64,000 nt of DNA from Photobacterium rosenbergii (GTDB taxonomy: Bacteria > Pseudomonadota > Gammaproteobacteria > Enterobacterales > Vibrionaceae). The position numbers were made by a program, and so were the translations under genes. Positions 42,864 through 53,074 of this stretch are shown in pieces (position 1 is the first letter of the stretch; the number at the start of each line of letters is the position of its first letter). The notes beneath the pieces were generated by a model. The model searched no databases. It had not been told where the DNA came from and was given only the letters and a program-made list of their open reading frames with translations. The stretch covers positions 1 to 64,000 of the forward strand of contig NZ_PYMB01000020.1 in NCBI RefSeq assembly GCF_003026455.1, given 5' to 3'.

Positions 42864-43195
42864 GATTAGACCTGTTTATTGATGTGAAGTTATTTTCGCT
42901 GAATGTTAACGTAAATAATAATATAGCTGGCAGAGCGAAATGGATGGGCCTAATTATAAGAGTTGCTGTATTTAACTGAGACCATTTGTGATGCAGAAAT
43001 GCTAGTAGGAATTATGCTTGGTAGGTAATTGAGCAAAATAAAAACAAAGCTTGGCGGTGAAGAGATTCTTCTACCTTTTTACCTGATAAAGAAAGGCTTA
43101 AAACCAAAGCAAGTTAGCTTTTGTTTTGTCGTTTGAAATTAGCGGGCCTCGATAACTGCTAAGGCCCGCGGCAAACCTGGAGTAAAAATTGAAAA
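42864..43195. other. Intergenic region between ABM protein and alternative oxidase
   Basis: About 330 AT-rich bases with no supportable ORF. The only structure seen is a perfect GCGGGCCT/AGGCCCGC stem (43142-43169) just beyond the 3' end of the oxidase gene, which may end that transcript even though it lacks a T run on the minus strand. Confidence 0.5.
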
Positions 43196-43831
43196 TTAGT
43201 TCTGGTGCGCCGGTAAGGTTTTGCTCTCATAAGCATCGGCAAAACCGTGGTTCCTGTCGCGGTGACCGGCTTCGTCTTCGCGGATACGCAAGACAACATC
43301 CCTTAGCTTGGCATTGGCTGGGAGCTGGTAGTATTCAATCGCAATGTCCGGTGCATTGATGTTTTCAACTTCACCAGCATCAATCTTTTCGAGGTACTCA
43401 GTGTAGCTTTTGCAGGCTTCTTCCTCAAAGTATCCGACCACCCGGTGGGCGATACGCGATGACAACAAATAGATAAAGCTGTACACCACAAGAAAGACAC
43501 CTTGTCCGAGCAATACCAATAGCCTTTCTATCCAGCTCGGCTTAGCAATATCAAGGAAGATCATTAAATGCATCCGCTCGTTCTGCGCTTCATCCAGCAG
43601 CTCTTTGATCCAGCCTGCGTCATCTCTCATCCTGCGCAGAGATTTAAGGTGGTTGAACATACCGGCAACCATACCCGGTACGGCGGCAATGGTCTCAAGG
43701 ATAACAGCACGTTTGGCGTATTTTTTACCATAGAACAGGTTCAGGGAGAATTTAAGGAACTGCGTGATTTGATAGGCAACTCGCTCTGAAAGCTTGGTGG
43801 CGCTGCGGTGGGTAATTTTAAAGCCTGACAT
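43196..43831 (-). CDS. aox: Alternative oxidase (cyanide-resistant ubiquinol oxidase)
   Basis: The 211-residue protein has all the di-iron ligands of alternative oxidase: Glu in ILETIAAVPGM, Glu and His in AQNERMHLMIF, Glu in VGYFEEEACKSYTEYL and the REDEAGHRDRNH block. Two hydrophobic segments around 110-135 form the monotopic membrane-binding helix pair. It oxidises ubiquinol with oxygen at the inner membrane without pumping protons. Marine Vibrio species carry such a gene under nitric-oxide (NsrR) control; I see no clear NsrR palindrome here. It is monocistronic. Confidence 0.93.
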   Translation of the reverse strand: MSGFKITHRSATKLSERVAYQITQFLKFSLNLFYGKKYAKRAVILETIAAVPGMVAGMFNHLKSLRRMRDDAGWIKELLDEAQNERMHLMIFLDIAKPSWIERLLVLLGQGVFLVVYSFIYLLSSRIAHRVVGYFEEEACKSYTEYLEKIDAGEVENINAPDIAIEYYQLPANAKLRDVVLRIREDEAGHRDRNHGFADAYESKTLPAHQN

Positions 43832-44308
43832 AATAAATCCCCTATTTATAGTAGTGTTTCTAATGCTTTAGCATTGAAATCTGTCACCAATATATAAAAC
43901 CGCTTTGTAACCAACTGTATTGTTCAGGTAGGGACTGTTGTACCGGGTAAATAGTTATTTCATCTGTAAACAACCTTTGTATTTGCAAGGTTAAATTTTC
44001 AGCTAACTATAAGTTCAGGCTAGATATTATTTCTAATGAGTTGTAACTGTGAAATGAGGAATTCTTTATCATCACACTATGATGAGCAAATAACCGTAAG
44101 AAAGCTAAGGTTATTATAAGAAGAATCTCGGTAATGGTAAATACAATATAAAAATTGAGCTTATTATGATATCTAAAGCATAAAAAGATGTAAGCAATAA
44201 AACTGAGCATCTCATCACTAAACGTAACTGAAAAATGCCATTAAGGTCTGTGGGGAATATCTGTGGTACATTTTATTCTCATATGGTTTGTATTCGTTGG
44301 CGTATATT
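43832..44308. other. AT-rich intergenic region upstream of aox
   Basis: About 480 bases with high AT content. A short AATGC/GCATT hairpin at 43863-43876 lies in the aox leader. A minus-strand frame at 44007-44210 is hydrophobic, but has no good ribosome binding site and is not called. No other feature is supported. Confidence 0.4.
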
Positions 44309-45427
44309 TTGAACACTCCTTTTCCCATCACCCAGTTAGATACCCCGGCTTTGATTGCTGATCTTGATAAGATGACCCAAAATATCAAAGAGATGCAACA
44401 GCAAATAGATTTGCTGGGCTTAACCCTTCGTCCCCATACCAAGGCGCATAAAATTCCGGCATTGGCACAGATGCAAATTGATGCCGGTGCTGTTGGCATT
44501 TGTACATCCAAACTCGGTGAAGCAGAAGTTATGGCCAAGGGGGGAATCCATGATGTGTTGATCACAACCCCCATTGCAGGTGCGGTCAAATACCATCGCC
44601 TAATTGCCTTGTGTAAAGAGCACCCCAAAACAGTAATACGCCAAGTAATCGACCACCCTGAACATGTGAAGGCTATTGCTCGCTTAGCAACCGAGACAGG
44701 AATTGAAGTAGGTTTGCTGGTCGAGGTCGAAAGTGGCCAGATGCGCTGTGGGGTAATGCCTGATGAGTCTCTGGTTGAACTTATTGAGCTAATTAATCGC
44801 ACAGAAGGTGTCCGTTATGATGGCATCCAAGCATACAGTGGGCACTTGCAGTTGGTTAAAGGCTATCAAGTCCGGCAGCAGACTGCTTTTGATGCTGTAC
44901 GTGATGTGTTCGCTTTTATTGATACTACGCTTGCTCCTCGTGACTTGAAGCCAGGGATCGTCTCTGGTGGCGGTACCGGGACGTTTGCTGCTTATCCGGG
45001 GCTTGGCTATACCGAAATCCAGTCTGGTTCATATATATTTATGGACGCAACTTATGCCGCTATTGGTGATGAGTTATGTGATGTCACGAACCGCCAGTTT
45101 AGCCCTGCCCTCAAGGTGCTGACGACCGTTATCAGCCATCCTGCTGCGAATCGTGCCGTTGTTGATGCGGGTATGAAATCACTTTCGATTGACTTGGGCA
45201 TGCCGAAGGTGACGACCTACCCGGAAGTGACTTACCAATGTGGCGGTGATGAGCATGGGATCCTGCACCTGCCTGAAGGCCACCGACAATTGAAGGTTGG
45301 GGAGGTGCTAACTATGCTTCCTAGCCATTGCGACACAACCTTGCATAATTTTGATGTGCTTTATGGTGTCCGTGACGGTATGGTTGTCGAGCAGTGGGCT
45401 ATTGAAGGGCGGGGCCGTTCGGATTAA
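44309..45427 (+). CDS. D-threonine aldolase / DSD1-type PLP enzyme
   Basis: The product has the alanine-racemase-like fold III layout: TPALIADLDKMTQNI, LRPHTKAHK with the PLP lysine, AVGICTSKLGEAEVMA, GGTGTF phosphate site and a C-terminal metal site LPSHCDTTLHNFD (His-Cys-Asp). These features mark D-threonine aldolases and D-3-hydroxyaspartate or D-serine dehydratases. TTG 44309 (372 residues, starting Met-Asn-Thr-Pro-Phe-Pro) fits family N-termini best; TTG 44288 is also in frame, and neither has a good ribosome binding site. Substrate unsure among D-threonine, D-serine and D-hydroxyaspartate. It stands alone upstream of gntR. Confidence 0.85.
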   Translation: MNTPFPITQLDTPALIADLDKMTQNIKEMQQQIDLLGLTLRPHTKAHKIPALAQMQIDAGAVGICTSKLGEAEVMAKGGIHDVLITTPIAGAVKYHRLIALCKEHPKTVIRQVIDHPEHVKAIARLATETGIEVGLLVEVESGQMRCGVMPDESLVELIELINRTEGVRYDGIQAYSGHLQLVKGYQVRQQTAFDAVRDVFAFIDTTLAPRDLKPGIVSGGGTGTFAAYPGLGYTEIQSGSYIFMDATYAAIGDELCDVTNRQFSPALKVLTTVISHPAANRAVVDAGMKSLSIDLGMPKVTTYPEVTYQCGGDEHGILHLPEGHRQLKVGEVLTMLPSHCDTTLHNFDVLYGVRDGMVVEQWAIEGRGRSD

Positions 45428-45508
45428 TCCCAGTCTTGAATTGCAGATGGCTGGCAGAAAGAGACTGACATTGTCATTTTGGGATAGCGTTATAGTTGTT
45501 ACAGTGAT

Positions 45509-45523
45509 ATGTTACTGTAACAT
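45509..45523. promoter_or_regulatory. GntR-type operator upstream of gntR
   Basis: ATGTTACTGTAACAT, a 15-bp perfect palindrome around T, 32 bases before the gntR start. It resembles the sites at 49050-49079 but is one base shorter. A second inverted pair TTACAG/CTGTAA overlaps it. It suggests autoregulation. Confidence 0.65.
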
Positions 45524-45554
45524 TTAAAACCTAGCAGTAACTTATCCTATTGTT

Positions 45555-46562
45555 ATGACACAAGAACAACGAAAAGCGCGTCCTACCCTGCAAGATATTG
45601 CTGACCGTGTCGGCATCACCAAAATGACTGTCAGCCGCTACATGCGCAACCCTGAATCAGTGTCAGCCAAGACAAGGGATAAGATCGCCGAAGTGGTGGA
45701 AGAGCTGGGGTATATCCAAAACCGCGCCCCAGCCATGCTGTCGAAGTCTTCCAGCAAAGCAATAGGGGTATTGCTGCCTTCCTTGTCTAACCAGGTCTTT
45801 GCCAGTTTTGCCCAAGGTATTGAAGCGGTTACCAATGCTAACGGCTACGAAATCCTTATTGCCCACTTTAGTTACGATGAAGAAATTGAAGAGCGCAAAA
45901 TTGCCTCCTTGCTTTCTTATCAGGTCGACGGGCTTATCTTGACCGGTACGTCCCATACCGAGCGTACGCTACAGATGATAAAAACTGCCGGGGTGCCGGT
46001 GGTTGAAGCGATGGAGCTACCGAGTCACCCTGTCGATATGGTGGTGGGGCTGGATCATATCCATGCATCTTATACGGCGGTGAAAACTATGCTCGATAAG
46101 GGCAAGCGCCATATTGCCTACTTTGGTGCCCGCTTGGATACCCGTACCAAACTGCGTATGGAAGGCTATGACAAGGCGATGGAAGAGGCTGGTTTGCCGA
46201 AATACCATATCCTGACCCATGAACACTCCAGCTTCACCCTCGGTGGAGAATTGCTGAGCCGTGCCTTGGCAGAGTGCCCGGAGTTAGATGGTGTGTTCTG
46301 TACTAATGATGATATCGCTATCGGTACTATCCTTGCCTGTAATGAGCGGGGTATTGAAGTGCCTAAGACAATCAGTGTCGTTGGTTACAACGCCCTGGAT
46401 ATCGGCCAGGCTATTACGCCACGCCTAACCAGTATTTATACCCCGCGATACCAAATCGGCGAGAAGAGTGCGGAGCTTCTGCTCCAGGCGCTTGACGGCA
46501 AGCGCAGCGAGCGCAATGTCTTTGATATGGGCTTCACGATTAGCAGGGGCGAAAGCTTGTAG
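45555..46562 (+). CDS. gntR: Gluconate operon repressor GntR (LacI family)
   Basis: The 335-residue LacI-family protein has the helix-turn-helix RPTLQDIADRVGITKMTVSRYMRNPESVSAKTRDKI (9-44), hinge helix, and an effector domain whose text (QVFASFAQGIEAVTNANGYEILIAHFSYDEEIEERKIASLLSYQVDGLILTGT) is close to E. coli GntR. It should repress gluconate catabolism until gluconate binds. The convergent edd-gntK unit and the tandem ATGTTA-type operators at 49050-49079 support this. It shares a bidirectional terminator with edd. Confidence 0.92.
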   Translation: MTQEQRKARPTLQDIADRVGITKMTVSRYMRNPESVSAKTRDKIAEVVEELGYIQNRAPAMLSKSSSKAIGVLLPSLSNQVFASFAQGIEAVTNANGYEILIAHFSYDEEIEERKIASLLSYQVDGLILTGTSHTERTLQMIKTAGVPVVEAMELPSHPVDMVVGLDHIHASYTAVKTMLDKGKRHIAYFGARLDTRTKLRMEGYDKAMEEAGLPKYHILTHEHSSFTLGGELLSRALAECPELDGVFCTNDDIAIGTILACNERGIEVPKTISVVGYNALDIGQAITPRLTSIYTPRYQIGEKSAELLLQALDGKRSERNVFDMGFTISRGESL

Positions 46563-46575
46563 AGAAGGGCCAATA

Positions 46576-46603
46576 AAAAATGGGAGCAAGTGCTCCCATT
46601 TTT
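46576..46603. terminator. Bidirectional terminator between gntR and edd
   Basis: AAAAATGGGAGCA/TGCTCCCATTTTT with a 2-base loop; A and T flanks serve both strands. Confidence 0.88.
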
Positions 46604-46621
46604 GTTTGTGCTGCTGCTCGC

Positions 46622-48418
46622 TTAGAACAAGAAGCTCGCGCCTTCGTCGGCACCGCCAACATTTTCACGCATCACCTTGAAGATATCTCGGCCCCAGGTG
46701 ATCTGGCTGGCTTCGGTATCAAGTTGGACTGGCTGGCGCTGATCAAAATCAACCGCGACTTCCAGCAGGCCGGTGCTACAGTCGAGTTTCACGATATCGC
46801 CATCTTTAATCATGCCGATGGCACCGCCGCGTAGCGCTTCCGGTGATACATGGATAGCTGCTGGGATCTTACCTGATGCGCCAGACAAGCGGCCGTCAGT
46901 AACCAAAGCGACCTGGTGGCCGGCTTTTTGGATATTGCCAAGGATTGGCATCAGCTTGTGTAGTTCCGGCATACCATTGGCGGCAGGGCCATTGTGGCTG
47001 ACGACAATAACGCAGTCCCCGGTGAACTCACCGGCCTTATAGGCCGCTTCAACATCATGCTGGCAGCGGAAGACCTTCGCAGGGGCTTCAATAAACTGGT
47101 GTTCTTGCTTGACCGCAGAGACCTTGATAACGGCCTGTCCCAAATTCCCCTTGAGGACTTTGGTCCCGCCAGTTTGGTTGAATGCCTGGCCAATGGTCGC
47201 GATCACTTCAGCGTTGCTGCTCTCGCCAACAGGTTGCCATACCAGCTTGCTATCAGTGATAGCTGGCTGGGTAAGCTGATCGGCAAACTCGCCAAACACC
47301 GTTTTCACGTCTGAGTTCAGCAGACCGCGTTCATGCAGTGTTTTCATCAGTGCCGGTACACCGCCCGCTTGCTCGAAGGCGTTGATATCCGCAGGGCCGT
47401 TAGGGTACATCTTGGCTAGTAGCGGCACGATGTCAGATAGCTCGCTGATATCATCCCAGGTAAGGATGAGGCCGCCTGCGCGGGCAATAGCCAGCATATG
47501 GATAGTGTGGTTGGTACTGCCGCCTGAGGCTAGCAGGGCGACCACGCCATTGACCAAGTTTTCAGCTGTGAATACGTCAACAAGAGGGCGGTAGTTAGGG
47601 GAGTCCGCAGTCATGGATGCCAATGCAAGACTGGCGTGTTCTGTAAGGGCTGAGCGTAATTCGGTATTCGGTGCCACAAAAGCCGAGCCAGGCAGCATCA
47701 ATCCCATGGCTTCGAACACTAGCTGGTTGGTATTGGCTGTGCCGTAGAACGTGCAGGTACCACCGGAATGGTAGGCTTGGCACTCCATCTCTAGCAACGC
47801 ATCCTTGCCCACTTCTCCAGCGACATATTGCTGGCGTACAGCCACTTTCTTATCGTTGGTAATACCTGTTGGCATTGGACCAGCTGGAATGAAGGCGGTA
47901 GGCAAATGAGCGTAGCTAAGTGCTCCCATTAACTGGCCAGGGGCAATTTTGTCGCAAATGCCCAGTAGCAAGGTGGCATCGAATACATTGTGGCTCAGCG
48001 AGAAGGCCGTTGACTGGGCAATTAAGTCACGCGAGAACAGTGACATATCCATACCCGGCTGGCCCTGGGTTACCCCGTCGCACATCGCGGGTACACAACC
48101 GGCGATTTGCGCCGTGTGTCCCAGCGACTGCAGCGCCGACTTGATTTGGTCCGGATAGTTTTTGTAGAGCTGGTGGGCGCTCAGCATGTCATTGTAAGAC
48201 GAGACAATAGCAAGGTTGGCACGGGTGAAATCGAGGATCTGCTGCTTCTCTTGCTGGCACGAGGCCGCTACTGCGTGGGCAAGGTTGCCACAGGACAGGC
48301 TGGCTCGACCTTTTCCTTGCTCAGCCTGATACGCTGTTTTGTCTTCAAAGTTCGCACGGATAACTTGGCTGCGGGCTTTGATACGTTCGGTGATCAAGGT
48401 AATGGTTGGGTGGATCAT
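46622..48418 (-). CDS. edd: 6-Phosphogluconate dehydratase
   Basis: The 598-residue IlvD/Edd-family dehydratase shows the expected blocks: a GCVPAMCDGVTQGQPGM cluster-binding region near residue 145, GGTCTFYGTANTNQ near 220, ASGGSTNHTIHMLAIARAGG near 310 and VTDGRLSGASGKIPAAIHVSPEA near the C-terminus. Cysteines in the first two blocks ligate an iron-sulfur cluster. It converts 6-phosphogluconate to KDPG in the Entner-Doudoroff pathway. It overlaps gntK by 4 bases. Eda is encoded divergently, rather than downstream as in E. coli. Confidence 0.94.
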   Translation of the reverse strand: MIHPTITLITERIKARSQVIRANFEDKTAYQAEQGKGRASLSCGNLAHAVAASCQQEKQQILDFTRANLAIVSSYNDMLSAHQLYKNYPDQIKSALQSLGHTAQIAGCVPAMCDGVTQGQPGMDMSLFSRDLIAQSTAFSLSHNVFDATLLLGICDKIAPGQLMGALSYAHLPTAFIPAGPMPTGITNDKKVAVRQQYVAGEVGKDALLEMECQAYHSGGTCTFYGTANTNQLVFEAMGLMLPGSAFVAPNTELRSALTEHASLALASMTADSPNYRPLVDVFTAENLVNGVVALLASGGSTNHTIHMLAIARAGGLILTWDDISELSDIVPLLAKMYPNGPADINAFEQAGGVPALMKTLHERGLLNSDVKTVFGEFADQLTQPAITDSKLVWQPVGESSNAEVIATIGQAFNQTGGTKVLKGNLGQAVIKVSAVKQEHQFIEAPAKVFRCQHDVEAAYKAGEFTGDCVIVVSHNGPAANGMPELHKLMPILGNIQKAGHQVALVTDGRLSGASGKIPAAIHVSPEALRGGAIGMIKDGDIVKLDCSTGLLEVAVDFDQRQPVQLDTEASQITWGRDIFKVMRENVGGADEGASFLF

Positions 48419-48975
48419 GCGGTGATCTCCTGGGCGGTTGCAGGCATTGACATCGCTTGTTCTGTTTCAGTTTGCTCTGTCAGTTGGGCAACTGCGTTGT
48501 CCAAAATGGCTTCGATACTTTGGTCAATGTCCACGGTGATGACATCTGCCTCGTTGACAGGTGTTTCCAGTACCGCAAACTGGCTGGCAATCATATTCTC
48601 TTTCATGAAATGCCCTTGGCGAAGCCGGATACGCTCCCTGATCACTTCTTGAGATCCAGACAGGTACAAGAAGGCCAAATTGTGATTCCCCTCACGAATC
48701 TGTTCCCGGTAACATTTTTTCAGTGCCGAACAAACAATGACGCCAGTTTCGTTTTTGCTTTCGATGCTGAATGCGGCATCACGGACCCGCTCAAGCCAAG
48801 GCTCACGGTCGTGGTCGTTCAGTGGTTCCCCTTGGGCCATTTTCAGGATGTTGGCTTTCGGGTGCAGGTCATCACCATCGATAAACTTACCCCCAATGCG
48901 CTGGGCAAGCTCAAAACCGATAGTACTTTTCCCTGATGCCGATACCCCCATCACTATGATGCTTTTCCCCACCAT
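48415..48975 (-). CDS. gntK: Gluconokinase
   Basis: The 186-residue P-loop kinase has Walker A GVSASGKST (10-18), the substrate-binding FIDGDDLHPKANILKMAQGEPLNDHDREPWLERV and VCSALKKCYREQIREG blocks, all typical of thermoresistant gluconokinase. It phosphorylates gluconate to 6-phosphogluconate for Edd. It is the first gene of the gntK-edd unit, with tandem GntR operators about 75-105 bases upstream. No gluconate permease is encoded in the window. Confidence 0.93.
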   Translation of the reverse strand: MVGKSIIVMGVSASGKSTIGFELAQRIGGKFIDGDDLHPKANILKMAQGEPLNDHDREPWLERVRDAAFSIESKNETGVIVCSALKKCYREQIREGNHNLAFLYLSGSQEVIRERIRLRQGHFMKENMIASQFAVLETPVNEADVITVDIDQSIEAILDNAVAQLTEQTETEQAMSMPATAQEITA

Positions 48976-49049
48976 ATAAGCTCCTTGAATCTTTTTCTGA
49001 TCTGGATCTCATTTTTCAGATGATCTTCAAAATCGGGTTTATTTTACGA

Positions 49050-49079
49050 ATGTTATTGGTAACATGTTACCCGTAACTT
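49050..49079. promoter_or_regulatory. Tandem GntR operators between gntK and eda
   Basis: ATGTTATTGGTAACAT (49050-49065) is a perfect palindrome and overlaps by 2 bp with ATGTTACCCGTAACTT (49064-49079), close to the E. coli GntR site. They lie between the divergent gntK-edd and eda units and could control both. Confidence 0.8.
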
Positions 49080-49189
49080 GAATGGTTGTGAACCACTGAA
49101 TCAAGAATTCATCAAAACACCATGTTCAGCACAGCAACAATTTTGTTCCGGATTTAGAGAACGGTTGTGCCATGGAGAGGGGGAGAGAA

Positions 49190-49807
49190 ATGGAACAGAC
49201 GATTGAAAGCAAACTCAGTGCGATGAAGGTCGTGCCAGTCATTGCTATCAAACAGGCTGACAAAGCAAAACCACTAGCGAAGGTGTTGGTAGAGAACGGT
49301 TTGCCGTGTGCCGAAATTACTTTTCGCACCGAAGCGGCGGCGGAATCTATCCGCCTGATGCGCGAAGCCTACCCGGACATGCTAATCGGGGCCGGTACAG
49401 TTTTGACAACCGAGCAGGTTGATCAGGCAGTTGAAGCGGGTGCTGATTTCATTGTTAGTCCAGGCTTGAACCCGACAACAGTGGCGTACTGCCAGCAGAA
49501 GAATGTGGCCGTTATCCCGGGTGTCAACAATCCGAGTCTAGTGGAACAGGCGATGTCGCTTGGCCTGAAAACATTGAAGTTCTTCCCGGCGGAGCCTTCA
49601 GGTGGCATTGGCATGCTAAAAGCACTATCGGCGGTTTATCCGGTTGAGTTTATGCCAACAGGTGGGATTAGCCCAGCCAATGTGGCGGACTATCTGGCAC
49701 TGGAAAAAGTCATTGCTTGTGGTGGCACCTGGATGGTTCCGAACGATTTAATTGACCAAGGCGATTGGCAAGCCATTGGTCAACTGGTGAGTGAAATCAA
49801 CCAGTAA
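49190..49807 (+). CDS. eda: KHG/KDPG aldolase
   Basis: From ATG 49190 (GGGGGAG ribosome binding site) the product is 205 residues; an in-frame ATG at 49172 would place the ribosome binding site inside the gene. The class I aldolase shows VVPVIAIKQADKAKPLAKVLVENGLPCAEITFRTEAA with the base Glu, LIGAGTVLT, and the Schiff-base lysine in LKTLKFFPAEPSGG. It splits KDPG to pyruvate and glyceraldehyde 3-phosphate, completing the Entner-Doudoroff route from gntK and edd. Confidence 0.94.
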   Translation: MEQTIESKLSAMKVVPVIAIKQADKAKPLAKVLVENGLPCAEITFRTEAAAESIRLMREAYPDMLIGAGTVLTTEQVDQAVEAGADFIVSPGLNPTTVAYCQQKNVAVIPGVNNPSLVEQAMSLGLKTLKFFPAEPSGGIGMLKALSAVYPVEFMPTGGISPANVADYLALEKVIACGGTWMVPNDLIDQGDWQAIGQLVSEINQ

Positions 49808-49933
49808 GCAAAATAACAAATTGATGGTCACCAGAATTTACATTTTATCGGGTGACATTTAACGCATTTTATTGGGGAATAGGCCGCAATTTACGCTAGC
49901 CAACTATTCTCCGTACACGCAGGAGTTGAGAAA

Positions 49934-51421
49934 ATGTCGAAAGAATTCAGCGCGGTAGCCCGCTCGGTCGTTGAAAAATTGGGGGGCGCCAATAACGTTG
50001 TTGCTCTTACCCATTGTATGACCCGCCTACGTTTCGTATTGAAAGATGAAGCGAAAATTGATGCCGCAGCCATTAAAGGCGTGAAGGGTGTCATGGGTGT
50101 CGTGCACAATGGTGATCAATGTCAGGTGATCATTGGTAACAATGTAGCTGCTGCCTATAAAGAAGTGATGAAACTGCTAAACTTTGACGGCGCATCTTCT
50201 GAAGATATTCCGGCACCAAAAGTTAAGCTGACGCCAAAAGTGATTGGCGCCAAAATGCTTGACGCACTAGTAGGCACCATGTCGCCACTGATCCCTGCGA
50301 TTATCGGTGGCTCGATGGTTAAACTGGCTGCGATGCTACTATTGATGTTCAACATCTACGAAGCCGATCACTCGACGATCATTTTGCTAAACACTATTGG
50401 TGACGGCGCATTCTTCTTCCTGCCTATCATGGTAGCGGCATCGGCTGCGATTAAATTCAAAACCAATATGTCACTGGCAATCGGTATTGCCGGTGTGTTG
50501 GTTCACCCGAACTTTATTGATTTGATGGCTCAGGCTGCTGATGGTCGTGCGGTTGAATTGTTCGGTATCCCAGTAACGTCAGTACGTTACACCTACACGG
50601 TTATTCCAGTCCTTATCATGACTTGGATCCAGTCGTACATCGAGCGTTGGGTAGATAGCATCACACCTGCTGTGACGAAGAACTTCCTGAAACCTATGCT
50701 GATCGTATTGATTGCCGCGCCAATCGGTATCCTACTTGTTGGTCCTATGGGTATCTGGATCGGTACTGCAATTTCGGCGCTGGTATACACAATCCACGGC
50801 GCGTTGGGTCCACTGGCTGTTGCTATCATGGGTGCACTATGGCCGCTATTGGTACTTACCGGTATGCACCGCGTATTTACCCCAACAATCATCCAGACCA
50901 TTGCTGAAACCGGAACTGAAGCCATGGTAATGCCATCTGAAATCGGCGCGAACATCGGTATGGGTGGTGCGTGTCTGGCAGTAGCATGGAAAACTAAGAA
51001 CATTGCACTTAAGCAAACTTCTATGGCGGCAGGTGCCTCTGCACTGATGGCTGGTATCTCTGAGCCTGCACTATACGGTGTATTGGTTCGCCTGAAACGC
51101 CCTCTAATCGCTACGCTTATCACTGGCTTTATCGTTGGTGGCCTTGCGGGTATGGCGGGAATTGCAAGTCACTCGATGGCAGCACCTAGCCTGTTCACAA
51201 GTGTCCAGTTTATCGACGTCAACGACCCGATGAGCCTTGTATGGGTACTTGGCTTGATGGCACTGTCAGTAGTTCTATCTTTCGTACTGACGCTTGTCCT
51301 AGGCTTTGAAGATATTCCTAACGACGAAGATGAAGCAAACCCGACGGCAGCTAAAGAATCAGCGAAAGAAAGCGCTGAAGAAGCTGAAACACCAGTGACA
51401 GCAAAACCTGCCACGGCATAG
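49934..51421 (+). CDS. PTS beta-glucoside-type EIIBC component (no EIIA)
   Basis: The 495-residue transporter joins EIIB (residues 1-80, phosphocysteine in VALTHCMTRLRFVL at about Cys28) to an EIIC domain of about 10 helices (LTGMHRVFTPT and SEPALYGVLVRLKRP blocks). After the last helix there is only a polar Glu/Ala tail, so EIIA is missing and must come from elsewhere (for example Crr), as with AscF. It takes up and phosphorylates a beta-glucoside such as cellobiose, arbutin or salicin. The next gene hydrolyses the product. No antiterminator or repressor gene adjoins; an imperfect GGTCACC/GGGTGAC pair lies at 49827-49855. Confidence 0.9.
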   Translation: MSKEFSAVARSVVEKLGGANNVVALTHCMTRLRFVLKDEAKIDAAAIKGVKGVMGVVHNGDQCQVIIGNNVAAAYKEVMKLLNFDGASSEDIPAPKVKLTPKVIGAKMLDALVGTMSPLIPAIIGGSMVKLAAMLLLMFNIYEADHSTIILLNTIGDGAFFFLPIMVAASAAIKFKTNMSLAIGIAGVLVHPNFIDLMAQAADGRAVELFGIPVTSVRYTYTVIPVLIMTWIQSYIERWVDSITPAVTKNFLKPMLIVLIAAPIGILLVGPMGIWIGTAISALVYTIHGALGPLAVAIMGALWPLLVLTGMHRVFTPTIIQTIAETGTEAMVMPSEIGANIGMGGACLAVAWKTKNIALKQTSMAAGASALMAGISEPALYGVLVRLKRPLIATLITGFIVGGLAGMAGIASHSMAAPSLFTSVQFIDVNDPMSLVWVLGLMALSVVLSFVLTLVLGFEDIPNDEDEANPTAAKESAKESAEEAETPVTAKPATA

Positions 51422-51443
51422 TGTTCACTGAAGAGTAAAATGA

Positions 51444-51467
51444 GCCACCTCTAAACGAGGTGGCTTT
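51444..51467 (+). terminator. Intercistronic stem-loop between EIIBC and 6-phospho-beta-glucosidase
   Basis: GCCACCTC/GAGGTGGC with loop TAAAC, followed by only three T residues. It may attenuate or protect the mRNA rather than stop transcription fully. Confidence 0.6.
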
Positions 51468-51498
51468 GTAACAATTCGCGGTAACGTGCGGTAATTAG

Positions 51499-52950
<1,452 letters not shown>

Positions 52951-53016
52951 AACCAAATGGAGAAAATCCATTTAGGTTAGATGTGTTCTGTTGTCTGAGG
53001 GGAACTCTGACAGTTT

Positions 53017-53051
53017 GCCGGTAAGGCCCATAGGGACTTACCGGCTTTTTT
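53017..53051 (+). terminator. Terminator after 6-phospho-beta-glucosidase
   Basis: GCCGGTAAG/CTTACCGGC stem with six T residues. Confidence 0.88.
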
Positions 53052-53074
53052 GTGTTTGTTGTTGATAGATAAAT

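Noticed and set aside
44007-44210. Minus-strand 67-codon hydrophobic frame between aox and the D-threonine aldolase-like gene
   Set aside because: It lies in very AT-rich DNA where hydrophobic frames arise by chance, and there is no convincing ribosome binding site or family match.
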